A stretch of DNA of 54,451 bases from JAAYQA01 sp964510345 (GCA_964510345.1 CAZEBB010000009.1:1-54451); one strand, 5' to 3'; shown: positions 23,986 to 33,051, numbered from the stretch's first letter. The notes: a model not told the origin generated them from the letters alone. Numbers and translations: made by a program.

Positions 23986-24580
23986 AAATCCTCCGACAAT
24001 AAACGGGAACGCCGCTCCGTATGACCCATTGGACGAGGCCGTCGCTCGATTCTAAACGCAGATCTGCACGTTCACCGATCGCCAGACGCGGCTCTTTTCG
24101 AAGAGAATCTGATACACGCTCAAGCGTCATGGGATGGTGTGCAGCAAGGCGTTTCAATAAAGCCATTTCCTCGCCATCGTCTTCTTCCGGGATCGGCACA
24201 GCGACCCAACCGTATCCGTCTGCCAGCTTCATCTGCAACCAGCGAAGACCCGCAAGATAGGGTTCCTTTTCATTCAAAATCAGCTCTCTCCATTCATCAC
24301 GGTCCATGCGATATCTTTTCAGGGGATACCCCGTGAACCCGCTCCCATCAATAGCAAATGCAAACGAGGTTCTCTCCCATGCGTCGGAAGGGTTCGCCTC
24401 GATCTCAACGATCACGCCTCCTTTCGCAACGATCCGTACCTTCTCTTGCAGCTCGTAGTGCATCGGAATATTCGTATAAAGGCTTTCGATATTTTCCACA
24501 CAAAAATCTGCGCCATTCATCGGTGTCGTACCGTTCCAAGCGCAGATTGTTGTAAGGGACACGCAAAGCGCAGGTCCCAT
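23969..24580 (-). CDS. hypothetical protein, start uncertain
   Basis: About 204 residues if started at ATG 24580. The frame is open further, to a GTG at 24682, but that would overlap the 125-residue gene. The text ICAWNGTTPMNGADFCVENIE through PVYCRRIYEYGN looks like a coherent soluble protein; a conserved-looking WERTSFAFAIDGSGFTGYPLKRY lies mid-way. I do not recognise a family. The only good ribosome site (GGAGG at 24606-24610) points to a TTG in another frame, which reads 27 codons and stops right before an in-frame ATG at 24520. The end overlaps the GDT1 start by 17 bp. Confidence 0.6.
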   Translation of the reverse strand: MGPALCVSLTTICAWNGTTPMNGADFCVENIESLYTNIPMHYELQEKVRIVAKGGVIVEIEANPSDAWERTSFAFAIDGSGFTGYPLKRYRMDRDEWRELILNEKEPYLAGLRWLQMKLADGYGWVAVPIPEEDDGEEMALLKRLAAHHPMTLERVSDSLRKEPRLAIGERADLRLESSDGLVQWVIRSGVPVYCRRIYEYGN

Positions 24581-24621
24581 ATTGTATTGCTGATTTTCAA
24601 ACGAACCTCCAAAACAAAGGC

Positions 24622-24999
24622 CTACGATAAGGACGCAATGATCGCACCCATCGTCGCCAACACAAAAAGAATTAGCGCGCACACTCCAAAGTGTCGTTCA
24701 AAGATCGAAAACATATCGTATCGCTTCAGCGCCTCTTGTTCCGCGACTTTGAGTCGCCCCTCATCCTTTCGTCTTTTGATCCTGTCTTGTTGCACTTTCG
24801 CTTCCGAGGAAGCGCGAAGACGAAAATAGAGGTAAGCCGCTAAATTGACGACCGCACCTAAAAAGATATTGTCGACGATGCGCACCGGTAAAGGCTTTAA
24901 CGACGGCAGCACGACAGACAGAATCACGGCGAGTAGGACCGAGATCCCGGTAATGACCGCGAGCAGTCGCTTATTAATCCCCTGACTAGACCTCGGCAA
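24622..24999 (-). CDS. small membrane protein
   Basis: 125 residues: helix 1 at about 12-32, helix 2 at 40-60, a basic cytoplasmic helix (RLRASSEAKVQQDRIKRRKDEG) and helix 3 near the C-terminus (FGVCALILFVLATMGAIIASL). Starts at TTG with GAGGG about 7 bp upstream, inside the last codons of the LacI gene (14-bp overlap). No family recognised. Confidence 0.65.
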   Translation of the reverse strand: MPRSSQGINKRLLAVITGISVLLAVILSVVLPSLKPLPVRIVDNIFLGAVVNLAAYLYFRLRASSEAKVQQDRIKRRKDEGRLKVAEQEALKRYDMFSIFERHFGVCALILFVLATMGAIIASLS

Positions 25000-25993
25000 C
25001 CGAATCCCTCTTTACCAACTGGATCGGTACGATCGTGCTCTCACTCATCAGTTCCTCCTTGCGAAGGTGCTTGATCAATTTGCGCATCGCGATGGCGCCG
25101 ATATCATAGTACGGGATGCGTACCGTCGACAGTTTCGGACGATAGATGGACGAATAAAACTCATCGCCGAATCCAAACACGGACATTTCTTCAGGAACCT
25201 GCACGCCGTGATCGTACGCGTAGTTCATAAAGGCGATCGCCAGGGCATCATCCATACAGAAAACCGCTGTAATTTTTTCTTTTACCGCATATTCGTAAAG
25301 CTTGGCGCAGGCGTCATAGTATTCCTTGTGCGTCGTTCCATCGACGGGAAGAAAATGCTCTTTCCACCCGCGAGCCCGCATCGCTTCACGGTACGCGCGG
25401 TATTTTTCCTGGCCGCTTCGCGAGCCTTTATCTTGCCCGGCATGAAGGATATTCGTGTGCCCCATCTCTTCCAGATAGCTGACGATCATCGTGACCGCCT
25501 GCTCGTAGTCGACATCGACCGTATTAATTCTGGATTGTTCATAAATCCTGTCAAGGATGATGAACGGAAGTTTATGTTCTTTAATGGAGTCGACCACGCG
25601 CTCCGTCGTTTTTTCGGAGATCAGGATGACCCCGTCAACCTGTTTCGTAAACATGAACTGGACGGTGTCCAATTCGCTCTCTTCATCCCCGTAAGAACTG
25701 GAGAGAAGGATATCGAATTTATACATCTTACCGATTTCTTCGATTCCGCGAATGATGCCGGCCATATAAGGAATGCCGATGTCCTTCACGACGACGCCGA
25801 TCAGGTTTGAGCGCTTCATGACAAGAGATCGAGCGAGTTCGTTCGGTTTAAAATCCAATTTTCGGATGGCGTCCAGTACTTTTCTTCGCGATTCGGGACT
25901 TACCGGTTTCGAATCGTTCATCACGCGCGAAACCGTCGATATCGATACCCCTGCGAGTTTCGCTACGTCTTTAATTGTGGGTGTTCCAGCCAT
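24986..25993 (-). CDS. LacI family transcriptional regulator
   Basis: 335 residues. N-terminal HTH TIKDVAKLAGVSISTVSRVMN with the hinge helix KPNELARSL, then a periplasmic-binding-like sensor domain (60-330) of the CcpA/RbsR type. The ATG at 25993 follows GGAGGAGG; five upstream codons are discarded. No sugar gene lies nearby (neighbours are a lipid kinase and a small membrane protein), so it may act globally. The effector is unknown. Confidence 0.93.
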   Translation of the reverse strand: MAGTPTIKDVAKLAGVSISTVSRVMNDSKPVSPESRRKVLDAIRKLDFKPNELARSLVMKRSNLIGVVVKDIGIPYMAGIIRGIEEIGKMYKFDILLSSSYGDEESELDTVQFMFTKQVDGVILISEKTTERVVDSIKEHKLPFIILDRIYEQSRINTVDVDYEQAVTMIVSYLEEMGHTNILHAGQDKGSRSGQEKYRAYREAMRARGWKEHFLPVDGTTHKEYYDACAKLYEYAVKEKITAVFCMDDALAIAFMNYAYDHGVQVPEEMSVFGFGDEFYSSIYRPKLSTVRIPYYDIGAIAMRKLIKHLRKEELMSESTIVPIQLVKRDSVAEV

Positions 25994-26012
25994 ATTTTCC
26001 TCCTCCAATAAT

Positions 26013-26903
26013 TTATGGGATCAGCATTTCTAAATGTCCCGGAAGTACGCGCACTGTGGCAGGAAGAGACCCCGCTTCCTCTCCGTCGATATCGATCGCG
26101 ACCGATCCTTCGGATTGAATTTTGATCTCCTTTGCTTGAAAGTACATGACGTCCTCATGTGAAATATGTTCCCCTGCACTTAACCCGATCATGATTTGTC
26201 CGAGAGAGACAATGTTCGTCTTGCGAATTCCGACGACATCCAATCGGCCGTCCGACAGCACCGCTTTGGGTGCAAAATTCTTAAATCCGCCGACGGAAGG
26301 GCTATTGGTAACGGCAACGATGAGAAAATCCTCTTCGATCGGCGCCTGATCGTCAATTGTCACGCGTAAGATCAAAGGATCCGTCATGAGTGACGGGACT
26401 TTCTTCACGCCCTCCAACAGATAGGCAAAACGGCCCATCGCCGTCTTCTTATCACTGTCGACTTCGTGTCCGATCTTCGATACATTGCCAAATGCGGCCA
26501 CATTTAAGAAGTACTCGTCGTCGATCTGGCCGATGTCGACGCTTTTTTTATGCCCTTGCACCAACAAATCCGCAAATTCAACAGGGTCCGTAGGAATTTG
26601 TAGAAACGTGGCGAAATCGTTTACTGTACCCTGCGGGTACAACGCTAACGGCGCTCGCTTCTTTAACTTTGCCAGCCCCTGCACCACTTCGTTTGCCGTA
26701 CCGTCTCCTCCTGAGGCGACGATGCAGTCGATCTCCATATCCTCTGTTCGCATCGCTTCATCATGCGCATCCATTTTCTTTTCCGTCAGAAATTTGGAAA
26801 CGATACACCCCCGGTTCGTCAACTCATCGATCAGCTCCGATACCAGGCGCTCCCCCTCTTGTTTTCCGGATGAGGGATTCGTGATAATGTGGATTCTCTT
26901 CAT
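26013..26903 (-). CDS. YegS/DagK family lipid kinase
   Basis: 296 residues with the diacylglycerol-kinase catalytic fold: NPSSGK near the N-terminus, GGDGTANEV at 65-73, and YPQGTVNDFA. The C-terminal beta-sandwich contains DGRLDVVG and IDIDGEEAG. Likely phosphorylates diacylglycerol or undecaprenol for lipid recycling; substrate not determinable. A transcript with the LacI gene downstream is plausible (20-bp gap). Confidence 0.92.
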   Translation of the reverse strand: MKRIHIITNPSSGKQEGERLVSELIDELTNRGCIVSKFLTEKKMDAHDEAMRTEDMEIDCIVASGGDGTANEVVQGLAKLKKRAPLALYPQGTVNDFATFLQIPTDPVEFADLLVQGHKKSVDIGQIDDEYFLNVAAFGNVSKIGHEVDSDKKTAMGRFAYLLEGVKKVPSLMTDPLILRVTIDDQAPIEEDFLIVAVTNSPSVGGFKNFAPKAVLSDGRLDVVGIRKTNIVSLGQIMIGLSAGEHISHEDVMYFQAKEIKIQSEGSVAIDIDGEEAGSLPATVRVLPGHLEMLIP

Positions 26904-26989
26904 GTTGACACCCCCTCTAGGATACTGTCAAGAATATCATAGATAGGCGAGTTTTGCAATGATTTGACGAGGGAAATAGATTTTTTAGG

Positions 26990-27020
26990 AAAACAAAAAG
27001 AGCATGCTTTTTGCACGCTC
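26990..27020 (-). terminator. terminator of ytxH-DUF948 operon
   Basis: Stem GAGCGTGC / GCATGCTC (one G-U), loop AAAAA, then TTTTTGTTTT on the minus strand. Confidence 0.88.
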
Positions 27021-27028
27021 TTGTCGCT

Positions 27029-27484
27029 CTATTTTCTTATCCACGCACGCACCAAATCGGCGATCTCTGAGATGAACACGAGATAATCCTGCGCATTGGT
27101 TACATTGTGTCGAAAATTCAGCGCCGTGTCCGCGACCGAGTCCGACACCAGCCCGACCGTATCGGTCAGATTGACGGCTGTATTCTCCACATTGGAAACG
27201 ACGTGCTTGGCGGAATCGACCATCGACTGCACATCCGGTCCTACACTCGACAACAATGTATTCGCTTCTTCTGTGATGCCGGTGACATTATTGGTGATGA
27301 CCGGTAGGTCCGCAACGATCTTTCGGATATCATTTTCATTGTCGGCTAATATGGTATTCACACTTTTCAGCGTCTTCACCAGATTCAATAAGAATAAGGC
27401 GAGTGCTACCAGCGCGACGATACCCGCGACCATTAGCAATGTCGTTAGAATATCTCCGAGAGTAAAGGTTATTTGACCCATCAT
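27029..27484 (-). CDS. DUF948 (YtxG-like) membrane-anchored protein
   Basis: 151 residues: one membrane helix (10-34) and a long helical, heptad-like remainder rich in Val/Asn/Thr (NTILADNENDIRKIVADLPV through NFRHNVTNAQDYL), typical of DUF948. B. subtilis YtxG is the counterpart and is encoded with YtxH in a sigma-B-dependent stress operon; here the same pair is present in the order ytxH then ytxG-like. Starts 6 bp after ytxH ends. Confidence 0.85.
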   Translation of the reverse strand: MMGQITFTLGDILTTLLMVAGIVALVALALFLLNLVKTLKSVNTILADNENDIRKIVADLPVITNNVTGITEEANTLLSSVGPDVQSMVDSAKHVVSNVENTAVNLTDTVGLVSDSVADTALNFRHNVTNAQDYLVFISEIADLVRAWIRK

Positions 27485-27489
27485 ATCAC

Positions 27490-28038
27490 CTATAACGGTT
27501 TCTCGTCGGTGACTTCTTCCACTTTATCCTTTACGTCCGCCACGACGTCTTCCACTTTGTCTTTGACTTCGTCTGCTTTGTCGGCAGCATCATCCGCCAC
27601 ATCCTCAGCCAGATCTTCCGCTTCCTCTTTTTTCTCTTTGACCGTCTTTACCGCTGCATTTTTGGCATTCTTGAACAGGCTATTGACATCTTGTTTGATG
27701 TTTTGCAGATCTTCTTTGACCGGCTCAAGTTCCGTCATATTGCGATCGACGAAAGTTTCATATTTGTCTTTAATATCCGTGCGAAGTCTCGCTTCTTTTT
27801 CTCGCAGGGTGTCATAGGCCTCACCCGCTCTCAGTCTCACTTCGTCCGTCGTGTCCTTCGCATAGGTCGCGATGTCGTCCCGCGTTTCTTTCCCCGATTT
27901 TGGCGCAAATAAGAGACCGGATGCGACTCCGATCACCGAACCGATGATCGTCCCTACCGCGATTTTACGAACTGTCTCGTTTCGATCTCTACGCTCGCGT
28001 TCGCGTCTTGCTTCTGATAATACGTCTCTTAGACTCAT
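27490..28038 (-). CDS. YtxH domain general-stress protein
   Basis: 182 residues. A hydrophobic glycine-rich segment followed by GLLFAPKSGKETRDDI (about 40-60) is the YtxH signature; the rest is a long, charged amphipathic helix with Ala/Glu/Lys/Asp repeats (VADDAADKADEVKDKVEDVV), like LEA-type stress proteins. The ATG at 28038 follows AAAGGAG; twelve upstream codons are discarded because they extend into the promoter leader. Confidence 0.88.
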   Translation of the reverse strand: MSLRDVLSEARRERERRDRNETVRKIAVGTIIGSVIGVASGLLFAPKSGKETRDDIATYAKDTTDEVRLRAGEAYDTLREKEARLRTDIKDKYETFVDRNMTELEPVKEDLQNIKQDVNSLFKNAKNAAVKTVKEKKEEAEDLAEDVADDAADKADEVKDKVEDVVADVKDKVEEVTDEKPL

Positions 28039-28077
28039 GTTCAACACTCCTTTGGTTTCTTTATTGCTGTTCACTTT

Positions 28078-28102
28078 ATACCCGTTGAGACGTCAAGTAA
28101 AC
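28078..28102 (-). promoter_or_regulatory. sigma-B-like promoter of ytxH
   Basis: GTTTAC, 13 bp, GGGTAT on the minus strand, 40 bp before the ytxH start. It matches the Bacillus sigma-B consensus (GTTTAA-N12-15-GGGTAT) in 11 of 12 box positions. ytxGH is a sigma-B target in B. subtilis, which strengthens the reading; a sigma-B gene is not in the window. Confidence 0.65.
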
Positions 28103-28200
28103 ACGTTTTCACGATAAGTGCATCGAAAATATCAAATCATAGTCAGTGAATAATGAATCTCGTCCTGATGAACCCAATGAGAATAACCCTGAAACCCGTG

Positions 28201-28209
28201 TGCTATAAT
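28201..28209 (+). promoter_or_regulatory. extended -10 promoter of the ABC exporter operon
   Basis: TGCTATAAT, an extended -10 element with a perfect TATAAT, 26 bp before the start codon. No recognisable -35 box at the usual distance. Confidence 0.6.
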
Positions 28210-28235
28210 GAAGACTGATTTTGGGGAGGGCATGA

Positions 28236-29975
28236 ATGAAAGAATTTCTCACACTAAAGCCGTTTTTGCAGCGACACAAATGGCGCTATACATTTGGTTT
28301 ATTATTCTTATGGCTGGTTGACGTATTACAACTCCTGATGCCGCAAGTCTTAAAAACCGTCACCGACCAATTACAGATGCAGACCATGACCAAAGACAAT
28401 CTGATCATACAAGCTCTTTTCGTAATCGCGATCGGTTTCGGCATCTCCTTTGGTCGCTTTTTGTGGCGCATGCTGATCATCGGCACCTCTCGCGAACTCG
28501 AATACGACCTCAGAAACCGCTTCTTTCAGCACTTAACCACACTGGACATGCGTTTCTTCCATAAACAGAAGACCGGCGACCTTATGGCGCATGCGACCAA
28601 CGACATTCAAACGGTCCGCTTTGCACTCGGTCCCGGCGTCATGATGATATTCGATGCGAGTTTTATGTCGCTGTTTGCCATTCTTATTATGGTGCGCACA
28701 TCCGATTGGATGACGACATTGATCGCCCTTTCCTCGCTGCCCTTCCTGGGCGGTGTCGTGTGGTGGTTCAACACGACCATTCACAAGCGGTCAAAAGCGG
28801 TGCAGGATGCTTTTTCCGGACTGACCGACATCACCCAGGAGTCCTTCTCGGGGATTCGCGTCATTCAGGCCTTCGCCTCCGAAGAGCGCACCAATGCGCG
28901 CTTTTCTTCCGTCAACGAAAATAACCGCGAAAAGACGATGGCGCTCATCCGCGTATCCGGTCTCTTCCGACCGGTCATCCAAATGATCTCTGCGATCAGT
29001 TTCCTGGTTCTTCTCCTCTACGGTTCCTTTCGCGTTATGGACGGCACAATGACCCTGGGTACCTTTATCGCGATGCACAACTATATCCGATTGCTGGTCT
29101 GGCCGATGATGGCCATGGGCTTTATCGTCAATATCATGCAGCGGGGTGTCGCCTCGATGGAGCGACTCAACGCGATCTTTGCACAGTCATCGACCATCGT
29201 CGAATCCAAAGAACCGATGGAGCTTGAAAACCCGAAAGGCTCGATCCAATTTGATCACGTCACCTTTCAGTATCCCGAAGCGCGCGAACCCTCGTTAACC
29301 GATGTCAGTTTCACGCTGAAACCGGGCACCACGGTCGGTATCATCGGCCCCACCGGCAGCGGGAAGAGCACGATCGCCCAGCTTGTCGTCCGCCTTTTTG
29401 ACGTAGGCAGCGGGCGCATTCTCTACGATGGCGTCGATATTCGCGACCTCTCGTTGCAGAGTCTGCGCGACAATATCGCCTATGTGCCACAAGATGTATT
29501 CCTGTTTTCCGACCCGATCGCAGACAATATCGCCTTCTCCTCCGACGGTGATGTTGCGCTCGAAGAAATCGAAGCGGCCGCTCGATTCGCCTCCGTTCAT
29601 GAGTCGATCGAGGGATTCCCTGCTCAATACGACACCATTTTGGGCGAACGCGGAATCACCTTGTCCGGTGGACAAAAGCAACGGGTGTCATTGGCACGAG
29701 CGATCCTCAAAAACGCTCCCGTGCTCATCCTGGACGACAGCCTATCCGCCGTCGACGCAAAGACACAGGAGGACATTCTGTCGCATATTCGCAAAGTGGA
29801 GACCTCTTGTCTGTTGGTCAGCCACCGGGTGCTCAGTCTGATGCACGCCGACCTCATTTTGGTCATCGAAGACGGGCGCATCACCGAGCGCGGGACACAT
29901 GCGGAATTAATGGATACACGAGGCTATTATCACGATCTGTATCATAAACAGCAACTCGAACAGGAGGTGAGCTGA
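28236..29975 (+). CDS. heterodimeric ABC exporter subunit with degenerate catalytic site
   Basis: 579 residues: six membrane helices (1-320) and an ABC ATPase domain with Walker A GPTGSGKST (about 370), signature LSGGQKQRV (about 475) and Walker B LILDDSLSAVD (about 500). The residue after Walker B is Asp rather than the catalytic Glu, as in the degenerate half of BmrC/BmrD-type multidrug exporters. GGGGAGGG lies upstream. The stop overlaps the partner start (TGATG), so the two halves are co-translated. Confidence 0.93.
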   Translation: MKEFLTLKPFLQRHKWRYTFGLLFLWLVDVLQLLMPQVLKTVTDQLQMQTMTKDNLIIQALFVIAIGFGISFGRFLWRMLIIGTSRELEYDLRNRFFQHLTTLDMRFFHKQKTGDLMAHATNDIQTVRFALGPGVMMIFDASFMSLFAILIMVRTSDWMTTLIALSSLPFLGGVVWWFNTTIHKRSKAVQDAFSGLTDITQESFSGIRVIQAFASEERTNARFSSVNENNREKTMALIRVSGLFRPVIQMISAISFLVLLLYGSFRVMDGTMTLGTFIAMHNYIRLLVWPMMAMGFIVNIMQRGVASMERLNAIFAQSSTIVESKEPMELENPKGSIQFDHVTFQYPEAREPSLTDVSFTLKPGTTVGIIGPTGSGKSTIAQLVVRLFDVGSGRILYDGVDIRDLSLQSLRDNIAYVPQDVFLFSDPIADNIAFSSDGDVALEEIEAAARFASVHESIEGFPAQYDTILGERGITLSGGQKQRVSLARAILKNAPVLILDDSLSAVDAKTQEDILSHIRKVETSCLLVSHRVLSLMHADLILVIEDGRITERGTHAELMDTRGYYHDLYHKQQLEQEVS

Positions 29976-31960
29976 TGGACCATCACGAGGAACAATTTGA
30001 AGGAAAATCGTACGACCATTCGCTCTTCATGCGACTCGTGCAATATGCGAAACCCTACCGGGTGACGCTCCTCATCATCGGCATTCTGATGCTCCTGTCC
30101 ACATTTCTCGATCTGTTGCGACCGTATGTGTTAAAAGTCGCGATCGACGATCACATTAACGGTCTGCATAAACCGCTGGCGATCTCTGAGCACCTCCCTG
30201 ACGGAGACTCCGCTCAGATTGATAGGCGATACTATACCCGGGTCGCTAGAGACGATGCACTGCCCTCAACCCATGCGCTCGTCGTTGAACGACCGGACGG
30301 TTTTGTCCTGCAAACGATAGAGGGAGCCCAAGTCATCGATGAAAGACCGCTGGACCGAGCTCAAATCGAAAGCTTGCGCTTTGATGACCGATCCGGACTA
30401 TGGATTCTCGGGGCGCTCTTTTTGCTGGCGCTGATCTCACAGTTCGCCTTTGACTATCTCCAAGTGCTGTGGCTCAACCGAACCAGTCAAAATATCATCT
30501 TTGAAATCCGTCGGTCTACATTCGCCCATATATTGAAACAATCTCTGGGTTTCTTTGATCGACGAGTCACCGGGCGTCTGGTCACGCGGGTAACCAACGA
30601 CACCGAGAACCTGAACGAAATGTACACGTCGGTACTGCTGAACCTCATGAAAGACGTGTTGGTCTTAGGGGGCGTCGTCATCATGCTCTTTCAATTGGAC
30701 CGTAGGCTTGCCCTTTATAGCTTGTCACTCACCCCGTTGATCCTGCTATTTGCCATCTTTTTCCGAAAGCGCATCCGAAAGAACTACCGAGCGTCACGAG
30801 CCCAGCTCTCAACTCTCAACGGATACCTCGCCGAGAATCTGTCCGGTATGATGACCACGCAGGTCTTTCACAAAGAGAAGAAGGTGTTGGAGCGATTTCT
30901 CGGGCTCAATCGCTTGTATCGCGATATCTCCCGGGAAGAAGTCCTCCTGTTTTCGATCTTCCGGCCATCCGTCGAGTTCATCCGTTCGCTCGGCATCGCC
31001 TTACTGATCTGGGTCGGCGGCGGATATGTCATGGGCGGTGTATTGGAGTTCGGCGTATTGTATGCCTTCGTCGACTACCTGCAACGATTTTTTGAGCCGA
31101 TACTCGATCTCACCGAGCAATACAATATCCTGCAGTCCGCGATGGCCTCGTCCGAACGCATTTTTGATGTCTTGGACACGGACGAAACCATTCGCGAAGC
31201 CGAACGCCCCGCATCGCTGTCTCCTATGCGGGGACGCATCGTTTTTGAAAACGTATGGTTCGCATATGAAGGTGAAAACTGGGTATTAAAAGATGTGAGT
31301 TTCACCGTCGAACCCGGGCAGACCCTAGCACTGGTGGGCGCCACGGGCGCCGGCAAAACCTCGATCATCCATTTGATGACGAGATTCTACGAAATCCAAA
31401 AAGGTCGGATCACGATCGACGGAGTCGACATCCGTACACTGGACCTACAGACATTACGTCGCGAAATCGGCATCGTCTTACAGGATGTGTTCATGTTCTC
31501 CGGCACCATCGCCGACAACATCCGCATCGGAGACCCCGATGCCACTCTACAGGACGTCGTCAAAGTCGCCGAGTATGTCAATGCCGATCCTTTCATTCGA
31601 AAGCTTCCGCACGGATATGAAGAACCCGTCATGGAACGGGGTGTCACTCTCTCCACAGGAGAAAGACAGCTGCTCGCATTTGCGCGCACACTGCTCACCC
31701 AACCGACGATCCTGGTCTTAGACGAGGCGACGAGTTCCATTGACACGCACACCGAGCTGAGTATGCAGGACGCCCTTCAGAAATTGACGAAGGACCGCAC
31801 CACCATCGCCATCGCCCACCGTCTTTCCACGATCCAAAACGCCGATCTCATCCTCGTATTGTCCCACGGGGAGATCGTCGAACAGGGCACGCACCGCAGT
31901 TTATTGGCCAAAGGCGGGCTTTACAGTATCCTTCACCGCTTGCAGGCACAAAACAGCTAA
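29975..31960 (+). CDS. heterodimeric ABC exporter subunit, catalytically complete
   Basis: 661 residues. As in BmrD/YheH proteins there is an extra extracytoplasmic insert of about 80 residues between helices 1 and 2 (65-140). The ATPase domain has Walker A GATGAGKTS, Walker B LVLDEATSSID with the catalytic Glu, but a degenerate signature LSTGERQ, exactly complementary to the first subunit. Exports drugs or lipids in homologues; the substrate here is unknown. Confidence 0.93.
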   Translation: MDHHEEQFEGKSYDHSLFMRLVQYAKPYRVTLLIIGILMLLSTFLDLLRPYVLKVAIDDHINGLHKPLAISEHLPDGDSAQIDRRYYTRVARDDALPSTHALVVERPDGFVLQTIEGAQVIDERPLDRAQIESLRFDDRSGLWILGALFLLALISQFAFDYLQVLWLNRTSQNIIFEIRRSTFAHILKQSLGFFDRRVTGRLVTRVTNDTENLNEMYTSVLLNLMKDVLVLGGVVIMLFQLDRRLALYSLSLTPLILLFAIFFRKRIRKNYRASRAQLSTLNGYLAENLSGMMTTQVFHKEKKVLERFLGLNRLYRDISREEVLLFSIFRPSVEFIRSLGIALLIWVGGGYVMGGVLEFGVLYAFVDYLQRFFEPILDLTEQYNILQSAMASSERIFDVLDTDETIREAERPASLSPMRGRIVFENVWFAYEGENWVLKDVSFTVEPGQTLALVGATGAGKTSIIHLMTRFYEIQKGRITIDGVDIRTLDLQTLRREIGIVLQDVFMFSGTIADNIRIGDPDATLQDVVKVAEYVNADPFIRKLPHGYEEPVMERGVTLSTGERQLLAFARTLLTQPTILVLDEATSSIDTHTELSMQDALQKLTKDRTTIAIAHRLSTIQNADLILVLSHGEIVEQGTHRSLLAKGGLYSILHRLQAQNS

Positions 31961-31974
31961 TTAAGGAGACCGAA

Positions 31975-32772
31975 ATGTACGATATGCACATCCACAGCGA
32001 TTTTTCCATCGATACCGAGATCATCATGGAGGACATGGTAAAAAAAGCGGTCGAGAAAAACGCAAAGACCATCTGCTTTACCGACCACGTCGAACTGGGT
32101 GTAGGAGAGAATAATCTGGACGTCGTCTTTCGCGTAGAAGATTATTTTCGTAAGCTCAATCAGCTGAAATACACCCATGCAGGCAAACTGGAAATCCTCT
32201 CCGGTGCAGAGATCGGCCTGCAAATCGGCGACACCGATCGCTATGAAGACTTTGTGCAGTCCGGCCCTTTCGACTTCATCTTGGGAAGCATTCACACCGT
32301 ACGGCATATGGATATCGCATCTCAATTGGTACTTCGATATTCCGTCACCGAGTGTCTCACGATGTACTATGAAGATATGCTGAGCTGTATTGCGGCATTC
32401 AGTGACTTTGACGCCCTCGCGCATATCGACTATATCGATCGATATCTGCCTCGTCATGAACCCTTTCCCGATTTTTCCGAATTACAGGATTGGATCGACC
32501 CGATCCTACAATTCCTGATCGACAATGGAAAAGCACTGGAAGTGAACACGGCACCGTTACGACGAAATTTCACCGATCCGCATCCGAAGACAGAGATCCT
32601 CTCCCGCTACCGGGAACTCGGCGGAGAGCTCCTCACGATGGGCTCCGATGCCCATCGCCCGGACCACATCCTCGCAGACTTTCGGGCGACCGAGCGCCTT
32701 TTAAAGAATCTCGGCTTTAAGTACATTTTCAAGTATAAAGAGCGTAAGAAATATCCGATTCACCTGTTATAG
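31975..32772 (+). CDS. HisJ-type PHP phosphatase
   Basis: 265 residues of the PHP superfamily, histidinol-phosphatase (HisK/HisJ) type: HIHSDFS, FTDHVELG, GAEIGLQIG, GSIHTV, AHIDYIDRY and GSDAHRP supply the trinuclear metal ligands. No other histidine biosynthesis gene is nearby, so it may be a general phosphatase. AAGGAG precedes the ATG 14 bp after the exporter. Confidence 0.9.
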   Translation: MYDMHIHSDFSIDTEIIMEDMVKKAVEKNAKTICFTDHVELGVGENNLDVVFRVEDYFRKLNQLKYTHAGKLEILSGAEIGLQIGDTDRYEDFVQSGPFDFILGSIHTVRHMDIASQLVLRYSVTECLTMYYEDMLSCIAAFSDFDALAHIDYIDRYLPRHEPFPDFSELQDWIDPILQFLIDNGKALEVNTAPLRRNFTDPHPKTEILSRYRELGGELLTMGSDAHRPDHILADFRATERLLKNLGFKYIFKYKERKKYPIHLL

Positions 32773-32782
32773 CATCAGAAAA

Positions 32783-32812
32783 AATCCCCCTTCACCGAAG
32801 TGAAAGGGGATT
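32783..32812. terminator. bidirectional terminator between hisJ-like gene and 6S RNA
   Basis: 13-bp stem (AATCCCC-C-TTCAC / GTGAA-A-GGGGATT, one mismatch) with loop CGAA. The T-run is strong on the minus side (TTTTTTCTG) and weak on the plus side. Confidence 0.85.
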
Positions 32813-33001
32813 CTTATATGCCGAAGCATCTGGATCTTTGGGTGGTAAACGATAAATGAAAACCTTCAGTATGTGAAGGTGGGTTTGTTGCCCCTCGTAT
32901 CTGACGTCCCCTCAAAGGGGGCTTGCCATCCAGTCGGGAACAGTCACAATCCCTTATTAAAGATGTCGGTTTCATTTAAAACGGTTTACTACCTCAAAGA
33001 C
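32783..33001 (-). ncRNA. ssrS: 6S RNA-like non-coding RNA
   Basis: A stand-alone transcript of about 220 nt including its terminator. The 5' end (UCUUUGAGGUAGUAAAC) pairs with GUUUACCACCCAAAGA near the 3' end: 15 bp with one bulge and one A-C mismatch. Inside is a large bubble of about 30 nt per side; its 3' strand carries the small hairpin CCUUCA-CAUAC-UGAAGG. A second arm follows (GGGAUUGU / ACAAACCC, GUUCCC / GGGGCAAC, apical GCCCCC-UUUGA-GGGGAC). Closing stem, central bubble with 3'-strand hairpin and apical rod are the 6S RNA plan, an RNA that mimics an open promoter and sequesters sigma-70 polymerase. No gene downstream on this strand, so a riboswitch is unlikely. Confidence 0.75.
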
Positions 33002-33007
33002 AAGATG

Positions 33008-33036
33008 ATTATAACATAGAATTATCCGTTTGACAA
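33008..33036 (-). promoter_or_regulatory. strong promoter of the 6S-like RNA
   Basis: TTGTCA, exactly 17 bp, TATAAT; the best vegetative promoter in the window. It predicts a start at G33001, the first base of the closing stem. Confidence 0.85.
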
Positions 33037-33051
33037 CCTTGTCCCGCTCCC

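Noticed and set aside
32783..33001. Riboswitch or T-box reading of the structured RNA
   Set aside because: No gene follows on the same strand; the transcript ends at a terminator that faces a convergent gene.
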